The notes beneath the pieces were generated by a model, which saw only the letters and a list, made by a program, of their open reading frames with translations, made no database searches and had not been told where the DNA came from. Both the position numbers and the translations under genes were made by a program. From Pseudomonas sp. Fl4BN1 (GTDB taxonomy: Bacteria > Pseudomonadota > Gammaproteobacteria > Pseudomonadales > Pseudomonadaceae): 64,000 nucleotides of DNA. The stretch spans positions 62,001 to 126,000 of the forward strand of contig NZ_JAAARM010000014.1 of the NCBI RefSeq assembly GCF_009908285.1, given 5' to 3'. Numbering within the stretch: the first letter of the stretch is position 1; the number at the start of each line of letters is the position of its first letter. Below, piece by piece: positions 40,811-48,229 of this stretch.

Positions 40811-42427
40811 TTAAAAGCGTGCCACGCCGAAACTGTTGGGTTGCAAGGTCCGCACCTCTGCCTCATGGCAGATATCCAGCAGATAGCCGAGCAGGGTCCG
40901 GGTATCCCGCGGATCGATCAGGCCGTCGTCCCACAGGTTGGCGCTGCCGTACAAGGCGGTGGACTGGCTGTCGAGTTTCTGCGCGGTGACCTGCTCGAGC
41001 ATGTCGAGCATCTTCGGGTCGGCTTCTTGGCCGTTCTTCGCATGCTTGGCCTCGGTGACAATACGCAGCACCTTGCCGGCCTGGGCGCCGCCCATCACTG
41101 CGGTGCGGCTGTTGGGCCAGGCGAAGATGAAGCGCGGGTCCAGGCCGCGGCCGCACATTGCATAGTTGCCGGCGCCATAGGAGCCGCCGACGACGATGGT
41201 CAGCTTGGGCACTCGGGCATTGGCCACCGCCTGGATCAGCTTCGCCCCGTGCTTGATCACCCCTTGCTGCTCGGACTCGGTGCCGACCATGAAACCGGTG
41301 GTGTTGTGGAAGAACAGCAGCGGCGTGCGGCTCTGGTCACACAGCTGGATGAACTGCGCCGCCTTGCTCGCACCCTGGGGCGTGATCGGTCCGTTGTTGC
41401 CGATGAAGCCGCAGGGCCGACCCTGGATCTGCAGCTGGCCGCAGAGGGTCTGTGAGTCGAACTCGCCCTTGAACTCCAGGAACTGCGAGCCATCCGCCAG
41501 GCGGGCGACGATTTCCCGGGCGTCATAGGGTTTTTTCGGATCTTCGGGAATCAGCCCCAGCAGTTCTTCGATGGGGTACAGCGGCTCATTCCAGGTTCTG
41601 GAAGGTGGCACCGGCAGCAGGGCGTTCCACGGCAGCAGGCCAACGATTTCGCGAACAATGCGGATGCCGTCGGCGTCATTTTCCGCCAGGTACTCGGCGG
41701 TGCCGGCGATCTGGGCGTGCATCTCGGCACCCCCCAGCTCTTCGTCGGTGGCCACCTCACCGGTGGCAGCCTTGAGCAGCGGCGGCCCGGCGAGAAACAG
41801 CTTGGCCTTGCCGCGCACCACCACCACGTAGTCCGACAGGCCGGGCTGGTAGGCGCCACCGGCAGTGGCCGAGCCATGGACCACAGTGATCTGCGGCAAG
41901 CCCATGGCCGACATCCGCGCCTGATTGGCGAAGCTGCGTGCGCCTTCGACGAAGATCTCTGCCGCGTAGTTGAGGTTGGCGCCACCGCTTTCCGCCAGGG
42001 TCACCACCGGCAGTTTGTTCTCCATGGCGATCTGTTGCAGGCGCAGGGACTTCTTCAAGCCGCTGGGGGAAATGGTCCCGCCCTTGATCGCACTGTTGTT
42101 GGCCACCACCAGCATGCGCACCCCGCAGACGTAGCCGATGCCGGCGATCAGGCCACCGCCGGCCTGGCTGCCGTCCTTGTCGTCATGCAGCTTGTAGCCG
42201 GCAAGGCTGGCCAGTTCAAGAAACGGCGCACCCGGGTCCAGCAGCAGGTTGAGGCGTTCCCGGGGCAGCAACTGGCCGCGCTGGTCGAACTTGGCCTTGG
42301 CCTCGGCGGCCTTGTCCAGCAGGTTCTGCTGCAGGCCTTGCAACTGTTGCAGGCCCACCAGCATGGCCGCGCGGTTCTGTGCGAACTGCGGGCTGTGGGG
42401 GTCGAGTTGGGAGTGAATCAGCGGCAT
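40811..42427 (-). CDS. atuC: Geranyl-CoA carboxylase beta subunit AtuC (carboxyltransferase)
   Basis: 538 aa. The acyl-CoA carboxyltransferase domain has the family motifs RERLNLLLDPGAPFLELASLAGY, NNSAIKGGTISPSGLKKSLR, GGAYQPGLSDYVVVV, LLFFHNTTGFMVG and KLTIVVGGSYGAGNYAMCGRG with the oxyanion glycine-rich loops. It transfers CO2 from biotin on AtuF to geranyl-CoA. Strong resemblance to LiuB of leucine catabolism is expected within this family; gene context decides for AtuC. Confidence 0.9.
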   Translation of the reverse strand: MPLIHSQLDPHSPQFAQNRAAMLVGLQQLQGLQQNLLDKAAEAKAKFDQRGQLLPRERLNLLLDPGAPFLELASLAGYKLHDDKDGSQAGGGLIAGIGYVCGVRMLVVANNSAIKGGTISPSGLKKSLRLQQIAMENKLPVVTLAESGGANLNYAAEIFVEGARSFANQARMSAMGLPQITVVHGSATAGGAYQPGLSDYVVVVRGKAKLFLAGPPLLKAATGEVATDEELGGAEMHAQIAGTAEYLAENDADGIRIVREIVGLLPWNALLPVPPSRTWNEPLYPIEELLGLIPEDPKKPYDAREIVARLADGSQFLEFKGEFDSQTLCGQLQIQGRPCGFIGNNGPITPQGASKAAQFIQLCDQSRTPLLFFHNTTGFMVGTESEQQGVIKHGAKLIQAVANARVPKLTIVVGGSYGAGNYAMCGRGLDPRFIFAWPNSRTAVMGGAQAGKVLRIVTEAKHAKNGQEADPKMLDMLEQVTAQKLDSQSTALYGSANLWDDGLIDPRDTRTLLGYLLDICHEAEVRTLQPNSFGVARF

Positions 42428-42430
42428 GGC

Positions 42431-43300
42431 TTAGTCCTCGCCCTTGAGTACGTCTGGCAGATAGGCACGGTGAAAGCCGTTGTACGACTCACTGTTGCGC
42501 GCCTTGCCCAGGGGCCAGGCACGACTGCCAAGGCTGGCGGCGCCGTCGATGCGCAAGGTGCTGCCGCTGACAAAGGCGGCGCCAGGGCTGAGCAGAAAGA
42601 CAATCGCTGCGCTGACTTCCGACTCGGTGCCAATGCGCTTGAGCGGCACGTGCTCGCGCAAGGTTGGAATCACCGCCTTGAATGCGCCTTCGTAGGTGTC
42701 CATGCCGCTGGAGGCGATCCAGCCCGGCGCCACGGCATTCACCCGGACCCCGGCGTGGCCCCATTCATAGGCGGCGGTCTTGGTGAAGTTGTCCATGCCT
42801 GAACGCGCCGCGCCGGAGTGGCCCATGCCGGGCATGCCGCCCCACATGTCGGCGAGCATGTTGACGATGCTCCCGCCATGCTTGCTCATGGACTGGTTGA
42901 ACACTTCCCGGGCCATCAGGAAGCCACCCACCAGGTTGGTGCGCAACACGGTTTCAAAGCCTTTCTGATTGATCGAGGCCAGCGCTGCCGGATACTGGCC
43001 GCCGGCATTGTTCACCAAGCCGTGAATCGCTCCGTGGCTGGCGATCAACTGGCCTACCAGGGCCTTGACCGCCTCCTCGTCGCGAATGTCACAGGCCTGC
43101 CAGTCGGCCTTGCCGCCGTCCTCGGTGATCTCGTCGGCGACCTTCTGCAGTTTTTCCGCCTTGCGGCCCACCAGCAGCACGTGAGCCCCCAGCGCCGCCA
43201 GTTCGTGGGCGGTGCAACGGCCAATGCCGCTGCCGCCGCCGGTGACGATGATGGTCTGGCCGACGAACAGTTGGGCTTTGAAAATCGACTCGTACACCAC
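42431..43300 (-). CDS. atuB: Short-chain dehydrogenase AtuB
   Basis: 289 aa classical SDR. The TGGGSGIG cofactor motif (near residue 20), NNAGGQYPAAL and a region around MLADMWGGMPGMGHSGAARSGMDNF are visible. The catalytic Tyr of YxxxK is not obvious here: the segment reads HSGAARSG, so either the site is variant or activity differs. In Pseudomonas atu clusters AtuB is thought to act on citronellol/citronellal-type intermediates. It lies 3 bp before atuC and 9 bp after atuA. Confidence 0.83.
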   Translation of the reverse strand: MVYESIFKAQLFVGQTIIVTGGGSGIGRCTAHELAALGAHVLLVGRKAEKLQKVADEITEDGGKADWQACDIRDEEAVKALVGQLIASHGAIHGLVNNAGGQYPAALASINQKGFETVLRTNLVGGFLMAREVFNQSMSKHGGSIVNMLADMWGGMPGMGHSGAARSGMDNFTKTAAYEWGHAGVRVNAVAPGWIASSGMDTYEGAFKAVIPTLREHVPLKRIGTESEVSAAIVFLLSPGAAFVSGSTLRIDGAASLGSRAWPLGKARNSESYNGFHRAYLPDVLKGED

Positions 43301-43309
43301 GGCAGCTCC

Positions 43310-45100
43310 TTAATTGAAGGCGTCGGCGATGCGCTGGGGCACCGGAATCTGGATTTCCAGCAACTGCTGGGCGAAGGCTTTGCCTTGCGGGTCGATGCGC
43401 AGGCTGGCGACACCGCCACCGCCCAGGGCGTTTTCCAGCAGGAAGTTGAGGCTGTGGGTGCCTGGCAGGTACCAGCGCTGTACCCGGCCCTGGACCGGGT
43501 CGAGCACATGGCCCATCCAGTCCACCAGCACCTCAGGGGTCAGGGCTTCGGCGATCCATGGCAGGTAGTCGGGATGGCGCGCGAGCACACCGATATTGCT
43601 GTGATTGCCCTTGTCCCCGGAGCGTGCCACCGCCAGCTTGACCAGGGGCACGCTGGCATCGGCGCGGCCTTGGGGCGTGGGCAGCGGATGCGGGGCGGGC
43701 AGGGCGCTGGAGTCCAGGCGGTCCACCTCGGGCAGAGCGCAAGGATGGCGCTGGCCGGCAAAATCGATCGCCAGTTGGCAAGCGTCTTTATCCAGCAGGA
43801 AGGAGAACAGTCGTATCACCGGATACACCGTCGGCCGTCCGCCGACGATCCCGGTCAGCCCTGGGGCCATACCGGTGGCAGCTTGGGCGATCTCCCGGGA
43901 AAACAGCACCAGGGCGGACTTGTTCGGATGGCGCACCGCCAGTTTGATCACCACTTCGCGGCTGTCCTGGCGCTGGCCGTGAGGGCCGTAGGTGGCCTCG
44001 CTGCCCAACAGCTCGATATTCACTTCGCTGTAGGGCCCCCAACCGCGTTGGGCAAACATCTCGCTGGTCTTGTCGATGATCGCCTGGCTGACCCGGCGCG
44101 CCTTGGCCACCGCATCGATCCCGGCCATCAGGCAACTGGCGGTGCAGCGAAAGCCGTCCGGGTAGGTGGCGCTGACCTTGTACTGGTGGCTGGGAGGCAG
44201 GCCTTTGGCACCGCGGACGCTGACTGCATCCGGTGCCCGCTGATGCAGCTGCACCTGGGAAAAATCGCACACAACATCTGGAAGCAGGTAAGCCCTTGGA
44301 TTGCCTATTTCGTACAGCAGTTGTTCGCCAACCGTCAGCGTGCTCACCAGCCCGCCGGTGCCGGGGGTCTTGCTGACCACGAACTGGCCATCGCTGTCGA
44401 CTTCCACGATGGGAAAGCCGATGTGTTCGTAGTCCGGCACTTCGCGCCAGTCGGTGAAGTTGCCGCCGGTGCATTGGGCCCCGCACTCGATGATGTGCCC
44501 GGCCAAGGCGGCCTGGGCCAGGCGATCGTAGTCCTGCCAGGACCAGGCGAACTCGTGCACCAGGGCGGCGCTGACCACCGCGCTGTCGACGCCGCGTCCG
44601 GTGATCACGATGTCCGCGCCCAGGCGCAGGGCCTCGACGATACCGGGAGCGCCGAGGTAGGCGTTGGTGGAGACGCACATCGGCGGCAGCGGCGCGCCGC
44701 TGAACATTTCCTTGATTCCGGCGCTGCCCAGTTGCTTGAACTGCGGTTGCAGGTCGTCCCCCAGCAACACGGCGATCTTCAGTGGTACCCCGGCCTGCTC
44801 GCAGGCGGCCCGCAGCGCACTGGCACAGGCCTGCGGATTGACCCCGCCGGCGTTGCTGATAACCCGGATGCCCTGTTGATGAATCGAGGCCAGCAGTGGT
44901 TTGAGCACCTCGACGAAATCCGTGGCGTAGCCCGCCGCCGGGTCTTTCATACGGGCCCCGGCCATGATCGACAGGGTGATCTCGGCGAGGTAGTCGAACA
45001 CCAGGTAATCCAGGCGGCCACCTTCCACCAGTTGCCCGGCGGCGCTGCTGGTGTCGCCCCAGAAGGCGCTGGCGCAGCCGATTCGTACAGTCTTGGTCAT
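43310..45100 (-). CDS. atuA: Acyclic terpene utilisation protein AtuA (DUF1446)
   Basis: 596 aa. The DUF1446 domain covers roughly residues 5-450: VRIGCASAFWGDTSSAAGQL, LDYLVFDYLAEITLSIMAG, VISNAGGVNPQACASAL, ITGRGVDSAVVSAALVHEF and AQCTGGNFTDWREV. The C-terminal ~110 residues (LVKLAVARSGDKGNHSNIGVLAR) form the second domain typical of AtuA. The protein is required for growth on citronellol/citronellate in P. aeruginosa and citronellolis, but its reaction is not defined. First gene of the operon; start 45100 lies 36 bp from the nearest operator. Confidence 0.93.
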   Translation of the reverse strand: MTKTVRIGCASAFWGDTSSAAGQLVEGGRLDYLVFDYLAEITLSIMAGARMKDPAAGYATDFVEVLKPLLASIHQQGIRVISNAGGVNPQACASALRAACEQAGVPLKIAVLLGDDLQPQFKQLGSAGIKEMFSGAPLPPMCVSTNAYLGAPGIVEALRLGADIVITGRGVDSAVVSAALVHEFAWSWQDYDRLAQAALAGHIIECGAQCTGGNFTDWREVPDYEHIGFPIVEVDSDGQFVVSKTPGTGGLVSTLTVGEQLLYEIGNPRAYLLPDVVCDFSQVQLHQRAPDAVSVRGAKGLPPSHQYKVSATYPDGFRCTASCLMAGIDAVAKARRVSQAIIDKTSEMFAQRGWGPYSEVNIELLGSEATYGPHGQRQDSREVVIKLAVRHPNKSALVLFSREIAQAATGMAPGLTGIVGGRPTVYPVIRLFSFLLDKDACQLAIDFAGQRHPCALPEVDRLDSSALPAPHPLPTPQGRADASVPLVKLAVARSGDKGNHSNIGVLARHPDYLPWIAEALTPEVLVDWMGHVLDPVQGRVQRWYLPGTHSLNFLLENALGGGGVASLRIDPQGKAFAQQLLEIQIPVPQRIADAFN

Positions 45101-45135
45101 GACAGGGCTCTCGAAGAAAGAACTGCGAGGAGGCT

Positions 45136-45153
45136 ACCAAGCAAGCGCTTGGT
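45136..45153. promoter_or_regulatory. AtuR operator 1 (proximal to atuA)
   Basis: ACCAAGC-AAGC-GCTTGGT, perfect 7-bp arms. It lies in the atuA-atuR divergent region and matches a second site 45 bp away centre to centre. Dimeric TetR-type repressor binding is expected. Confidence 0.75.
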
Positions 45154-45180
45154 TTGTAAATGGGCGGATGGATTCTTCTA

Positions 45181-45198
45181 GTCAAGCGCTTGCTTGGT
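45181..45198. promoter_or_regulatory. AtuR operator 2 (proximal to atuR)
   Basis: GTCAAGC-GCTT-GCTTGGT, the reverse complement of operator 1 with one arm position changed. The two sites together suggest control of both divergent promoters. Confidence 0.75.
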
Positions 45199-45285
45199 GA
45201 TCCCGAGGGGCTTAAATTGCGCGCGCCACGGCCGGTGTTGCCGGAGTACGCTGGCTCTTGATGAAGTGAATGTAGGAGAACACCG

Positions 45286-45909
45286 GTGGACGAGCAAAAA
45301 GCCTTGCAGGTAGTACGCGAGCTGATCGCCAGCGGGCAAGTGACCGATCCCGAGAGCGCCCGGGGCAAGCTGCTGCAGACGGCGGCGCACCTGTTTCGCA
45401 ACAAGGGTTACGAGCGCACCACGGTGCGTGACCTGGCCGGTGCGGTGGGCATTCAATCCGGCAGCATCTTTCATCACTTCAAGAGCAAGGACGACATCCT
45501 GCGGGCGGTGATGCAGGAAACCATCCACTACAACACCGCCTTGATGCGCGCCGAGCTGGCCGAGGCCGGCAGCGTGCGCGAGCGGGTGCTGGCGCTGATC
45601 CGCTGCGAACTGCAATCGATCATGGGCGGCAGCGGCGAAGCCATGGCGGTACTGGTCTATGAGTGGCGCTCGCTGTCCGCGGAAGGGCAGGCCGCAGTGC
45701 TGGCGCTGCGCGATATCTACGAGCAGATCTGGCTGCAGGTGCTGGGAGAGGCCAAGGATGCCGGGTTCATCAAGGGCGATGTGTTCATCACGCGGCGTTT
45801 TCTGACCGGTGCCCTGTCCTGGACCACCACCTGGTTCCGTGCGCAGGGTAGCCTGACCCTGGAGCAGTTGGCGCAAGAGGCTTTGTTGTTGGTGCTCAAG
45901 GATCATTGA
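45286..45909 (+). CDS. atuR: TetR-family repressor AtuR
   Basis: 207 aa. A TetR N-terminal HTH begins near residue 27 (ARGKLLQTAAHLFRNKGYERTTVRDLAGAVGIQSGSIFHHFKSKDDIL). The rest is an all-helical ligand domain. It starts at GTG 45286 with TAGGAG upstream. It is divergent from atuA, and two palindromes lie between. Its P. aeruginosa namesake represses the atu genes. Ligand identity (terpenyl-CoA) is inferred from the pathway. Confidence 0.92.
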   Translation: MDEQKALQVVRELIASGQVTDPESARGKLLQTAAHLFRNKGYERTTVRDLAGAVGIQSGSIFHHFKSKDDILRAVMQETIHYNTALMRAELAEAGSVRERVLALIRCELQSIMGGSGEAMAVLVYEWRSLSAEGQAAVLALRDIYEQIWLQVLGEAKDAGFIKGDVFITRRFLTGALSWTTTWFRAQGSLTLEQLAQEALLLVLKDH

Positions 45910-46005
45910 GACACCGACTAATTCTGTGCCGCAACATTGTCGAAGTGGCGGAATGCGCCTAGCGTTATGGCATTACTTTTCTTTTATCCGAGGTGTGTTG
46001 CCTTG

Positions 46006-46800
46006 ATGTCCTTGCCGCTGCGGTCGGCCTTGCGAATGCTCTTGCTGACTCTGGCAACACTGTGGCTTTGTCCGGCTTCATCGGCGCAGTTGGTGCGGGT
46101 CGCGGCGGCGCATTTTCCGCCTTATACCGTACGCCCGGAAACCGGCGCCGACACCGGTTTGCTGCCGCAACTGGTGGAAGCCCTCAACCAGTCCCAGAGC
46201 GATTACCAGTTCGTCCTGGTGCCGACTTCGATTCCCCGGCGTTTCCGTGATTTCGAGCAAGGCCGGGTGGACCTGGCGATCTTCGAAAACCCCGCCTGGG
46301 GGTGGCAGGATATTGCCCACACCAGCGTTGACATGGGGCTGGAGGATGCAGAGATTTTCGTCGCCCAGCGCGAGCCTGAACGCGGCCAGGAGTACTTCGC
46401 CGAGCTGACGGGCAAGCGCCTGGCGCTGTTCAGCGGTTACCACTACGCCTTCGCCCAGTTCAATGCCGACCCCAAATACCTCGCCGACACCTACAACGCC
46501 ACGCTGACCTACTCCCACGACAGCAACCTGCTGATGGTCCTGCGGGGCAGGGCGGACATTGCCCTGGTGACCCGCTCCTACCTCAGCGACTTCCTCGCCC
46601 GCAACGTCGAGAACACCGACCAACTGCTGGTGTCTGAACGTATCGATCAGGTCTATCACCACTACACGCTGATCCGGCCCAAGGCGCCCATCACGGCGGC
46701 GGACTTTGCCGGGATTTTGCAAAAGCTGCGGGACAACGGCCAGATGCAGAAGATCTTCGATCCCTACCGGATTACCGTGATGCCCGTCCCCCGCGCCTGA
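46006..46800 (+). CDS. Periplasmic solute-binding protein (SBP_bac_3 type), function unknown
   Basis: About 264 aa. Signal peptide MSLPLRSALRMLLLTLATLWLCPASSAQ precedes the mature domain (VRVAAAHFPPYTVRPETGADTGLLPQLVEAL). The fold is that of amino-acid-type binding proteins, with GKRLALFSGYHYAFAQF and LRGRADIALVTRSYL. No ABC permease genes lie beside it, so it may act as an orphan binder or sensor. ATG 46006 is chosen to start at the signal peptide; longer upstream starts are possible. A hairpin terminator follows. Confidence 0.85.
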   Translation: MSLPLRSALRMLLLTLATLWLCPASSAQLVRVAAAHFPPYTVRPETGADTGLLPQLVEALNQSQSDYQFVLVPTSIPRRFRDFEQGRVDLAIFENPAWGWQDIAHTSVDMGLEDAEIFVAQREPERGQEYFAELTGKRLALFSGYHYAFAQFNADPKYLADTYNATLTYSHDSNLLMVLRGRADIALVTRSYLSDFLARNVENTDQLLVSERIDQVYHHYTLIRPKAPITAADFAGILQKLRDNGQMQKIFDPYRITVMPVPRA

Positions 46801-46814
46801 GCGCCTGTTCACCG

Positions 46815-46834
46815 AGCCCGGTTCGCGCCGGGCT
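46815..46834 (+). terminator. Hairpin after the solute-binding protein gene
   Basis: AGCCCGG, loop TTCGCG, CCGGGCT, then AAATTT. A compact GC stem 14 bp past the stop codon, with only a short T run. Confidence 0.65.
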
Positions 46835-46894
46835 AAATTTCCTTCGGCGGCCCACGTCACTTGGTTGAATGCCCAACTGACAGTGAGCCCTGCC

Positions 46895-47254
46895 ATGTCC
46901 CTTGTGAATCCGCTGAGTGTTGACGCCATGCCTAAGGGCGCGGCTGCGGGGATCGATGCGATCGCCGCCCGGCAGGTGCTGTTCGAGGCATTGCGCGCCG
47001 GGGGCCTGGGGCCAGCGGCGAGCGATCCCCAGGCGGCTGAAACGGCCCGGCAGGACCGGTTGGCGTTCTGGTTATCGGCACAGGTGCATGCGCTGTACCT
47101 GGATCAACCGGGAGCTGAACGGCCCCCGGCGTTCGCCCACACACCGGTCTGTGCTGCACATGACCGTTGTCGGTACTGTCAGCAGGAATTCGATCTGTTG
47201 CACAAGCGTGCGGCGTTGCTGGTACTTGGCCAGAGTGGCCTGCTTGAGGTGTGA
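46895..47254 (+). CDS. Small Cys-containing protein, uncharacterised
   Basis: 119 aa from ATG 46895; a TTG start at 46865 is also open. The N-terminal two thirds is Ala-rich and helical (GIDAIAARQVLFEALRAGGL). The C-terminus carries CAAHDRCRYCQQEFDLLHKR, a C-x6-C-x2-C cluster that might bind metal. No family recognised. It ends 53 bp from the convergent pvdS stop. Confidence 0.6.
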   Translation: MSLVNPLSVDAMPKGAAAGIDAIAARQVLFEALRAGGLGPAASDPQAAETARQDRLAFWLSAQVHALYLDQPGAERPPAFAHTPVCAAHDRCRYCQQEFDLLHKRAALLVLGQSGLLEV

Positions 47255-47278
47255 ACACTGCCCAAGCCGGGTGTTGCA

Positions 47279-47299
47279 CGGCGCCTTGGCTCGGCGCCG
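47279..47299. terminator. GC hairpin between convergent small gene and pvdS
   Basis: CGGCGCC, loop TTGGCTC, GGCGCCG. No T tract. Probable bidirectional transcript end. Confidence 0.5.
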
Positions 47300-47307
47300 G
47301 TCGCGGG

Positions 47308-47856
47308 TCAGCGACGGGCGAAGGTATCGGGGCGGTTGCCCGAGACTTTGCGGCAGTGCACCAGGGCATCGCGAATCATGAAGTTCACCAGGGTCGGCGA
47401 GACTCCGAGCTCCTTGGCAATGTCCTTTTGCGGGACGCCATGCAGGCGATACATCTCGAAGGCATAGCGCGTGCGGCTGGGCAATTCGGTCAGCGCGTCG
47501 GCGATGTTTTCCAGGGTGGAGAAGTTCATGTGCGAGGTTTCAGGTGACGCGCCATGAATGACCACATTCAAGCCTTCCTCTTCAGTGCCTGAATACTTCT
47601 GCTCCAGCGCCTGCTTGCGATAGTGGTCGATGGCCAGGTTGCGCACGATCTGGAACAGATAGCTGAGCTGGGCCTTGAACGAGGAGGTGATTTGCGGCGC
47701 CGATTGCAGGCGGAAAAACGCATCTTGAACCACATCTTCAGCCCGGGATCGGCAGCCGGTAATACGGGCTGCGATCTTGACCAGGATCAGGCGGTTGTCG
47801 ACAAAAGCCTGGAGTAACGGTGAATCGCACCTGCTTGTGGATACTTGTTCCGTCAT
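47308..47856 (-). CDS. pvdS: Iron-starvation ECF sigma factor PvdS
   Basis: 182 aa. Sigma-70 region 2 is visible in the N-terminal half (LQAFVDNRLILVKIAARITGCRSRAEDVVQDAFFRLQ ... IVRNLAIDHYRKQ) and region 4 in the C-terminal half (LPSRTRYAFEMYRLHGVPQKDIAKELGVSPTLVNFMIRDAL). The start MTEQVSTSRCDSP at 47856 matches the known start of PvdS; an upstream start is rejected. PvdS directs transcription of pyoverdine genes from IS-box promoters and is itself repressed by Fur, for which a box lies upstream. FpvR is the usual anti-sigma factor but is not in this window. Confidence 0.95.
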   Translation of the reverse strand: MTEQVSTSRCDSPLLQAFVDNRLILVKIAARITGCRSRAEDVVQDAFFRLQSAPQITSSFKAQLSYLFQIVRNLAIDHYRKQALEQKYSGTEEEGLNVVIHGASPETSHMNFSTLENIADALTELPSRTRYAFEMYRLHGVPQKDIAKELGVSPTLVNFMIRDALVHCRKVSGNRPDTFARR

Positions 47857-47941
47857 GGAAATCACCTTGTAGCAAAGAGGTAAGTGGGACGTCAGAAAAA
47901 TCCGACCGGTCCTACACATCGAGCGACAAATTAGGCTGAAT

Positions 47942-47960
47942 GATAATGATTGTCAATTGA
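47942..47960 (-). promoter_or_regulatory. Fur box upstream of pvdS
   Basis: GATAATGATTGTCAATTGA matches the 19-bp Fur consensus as GATAAT-GATTGT-CAATTG hexamers, 86 bp upstream of the pvdS start. Confidence 0.8.
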
Positions 47961-48049
47961 GAAAAAGAACTAATCCTCTCGGTTGATGAAGATTGAGAAC
48001 GGCTGCTCGTTCAGGGGCTGGATCAGGGCCTCCCAGGCAGGATGCGGAC

Positions 48050-48073
48050 TAATTATTTCAAGACGTCATCCGT
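48050..48073 (+). promoter_or_regulatory. PvdS-dependent (IS box) promoter of pvdL
   Basis: TAATT, exactly 16 bp, then CGT. The PvdS consensus is TAAAT-N16-CGT, so one position of the -35 differs. It lies about 157 bp upstream of the pvdL start, on the right strand. Confidence 0.65.
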
Positions 48074-48139
48074 TCTCATTGGAGAAAGATTCCGGGCAGC
48101 AGCCCCGGCCGCGGCGCCTTCCGGATGCCCATGATTTTC

Positions 48140-48170
48140 TTATAACTATTTGATTTATCGATAGTTATAA
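48140..48170. repeat. Perfect AT-rich inverted repeat in the pvdL leader
   Basis: TTATAACTAT, 11 bp, ATAGTTATAA. It lies between the IS-box promoter and the pvdL ribosome binding site, in a gap otherwise holding only the Fur box and IS box (47857-48229). Operator or mRNA hairpin; unassigned. Confidence 0.6.
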
Positions 48171-48229
48171 AAGTTATGGCAGAGCAGGGCCCGATCTCCA
48201 TTGCATGCACTCTCCTGGCAGGAAACCCC

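Noticed and set aside
36722..42427. Reading the carboxylase genes as the leucine-degrading liu operon
   Set aside because: AtuA, the SDR and divergent AtuR with matching operators identify the acyclic terpene operon. No hydroxymethylglutaryl-CoA lyase (liuE) or MerR-type liuR is present.
42818..45181. 787-codon plus-strand frame over atuA/atuB
   Set aside because: Antisense to two well-supported genes and lacks any domain signature.
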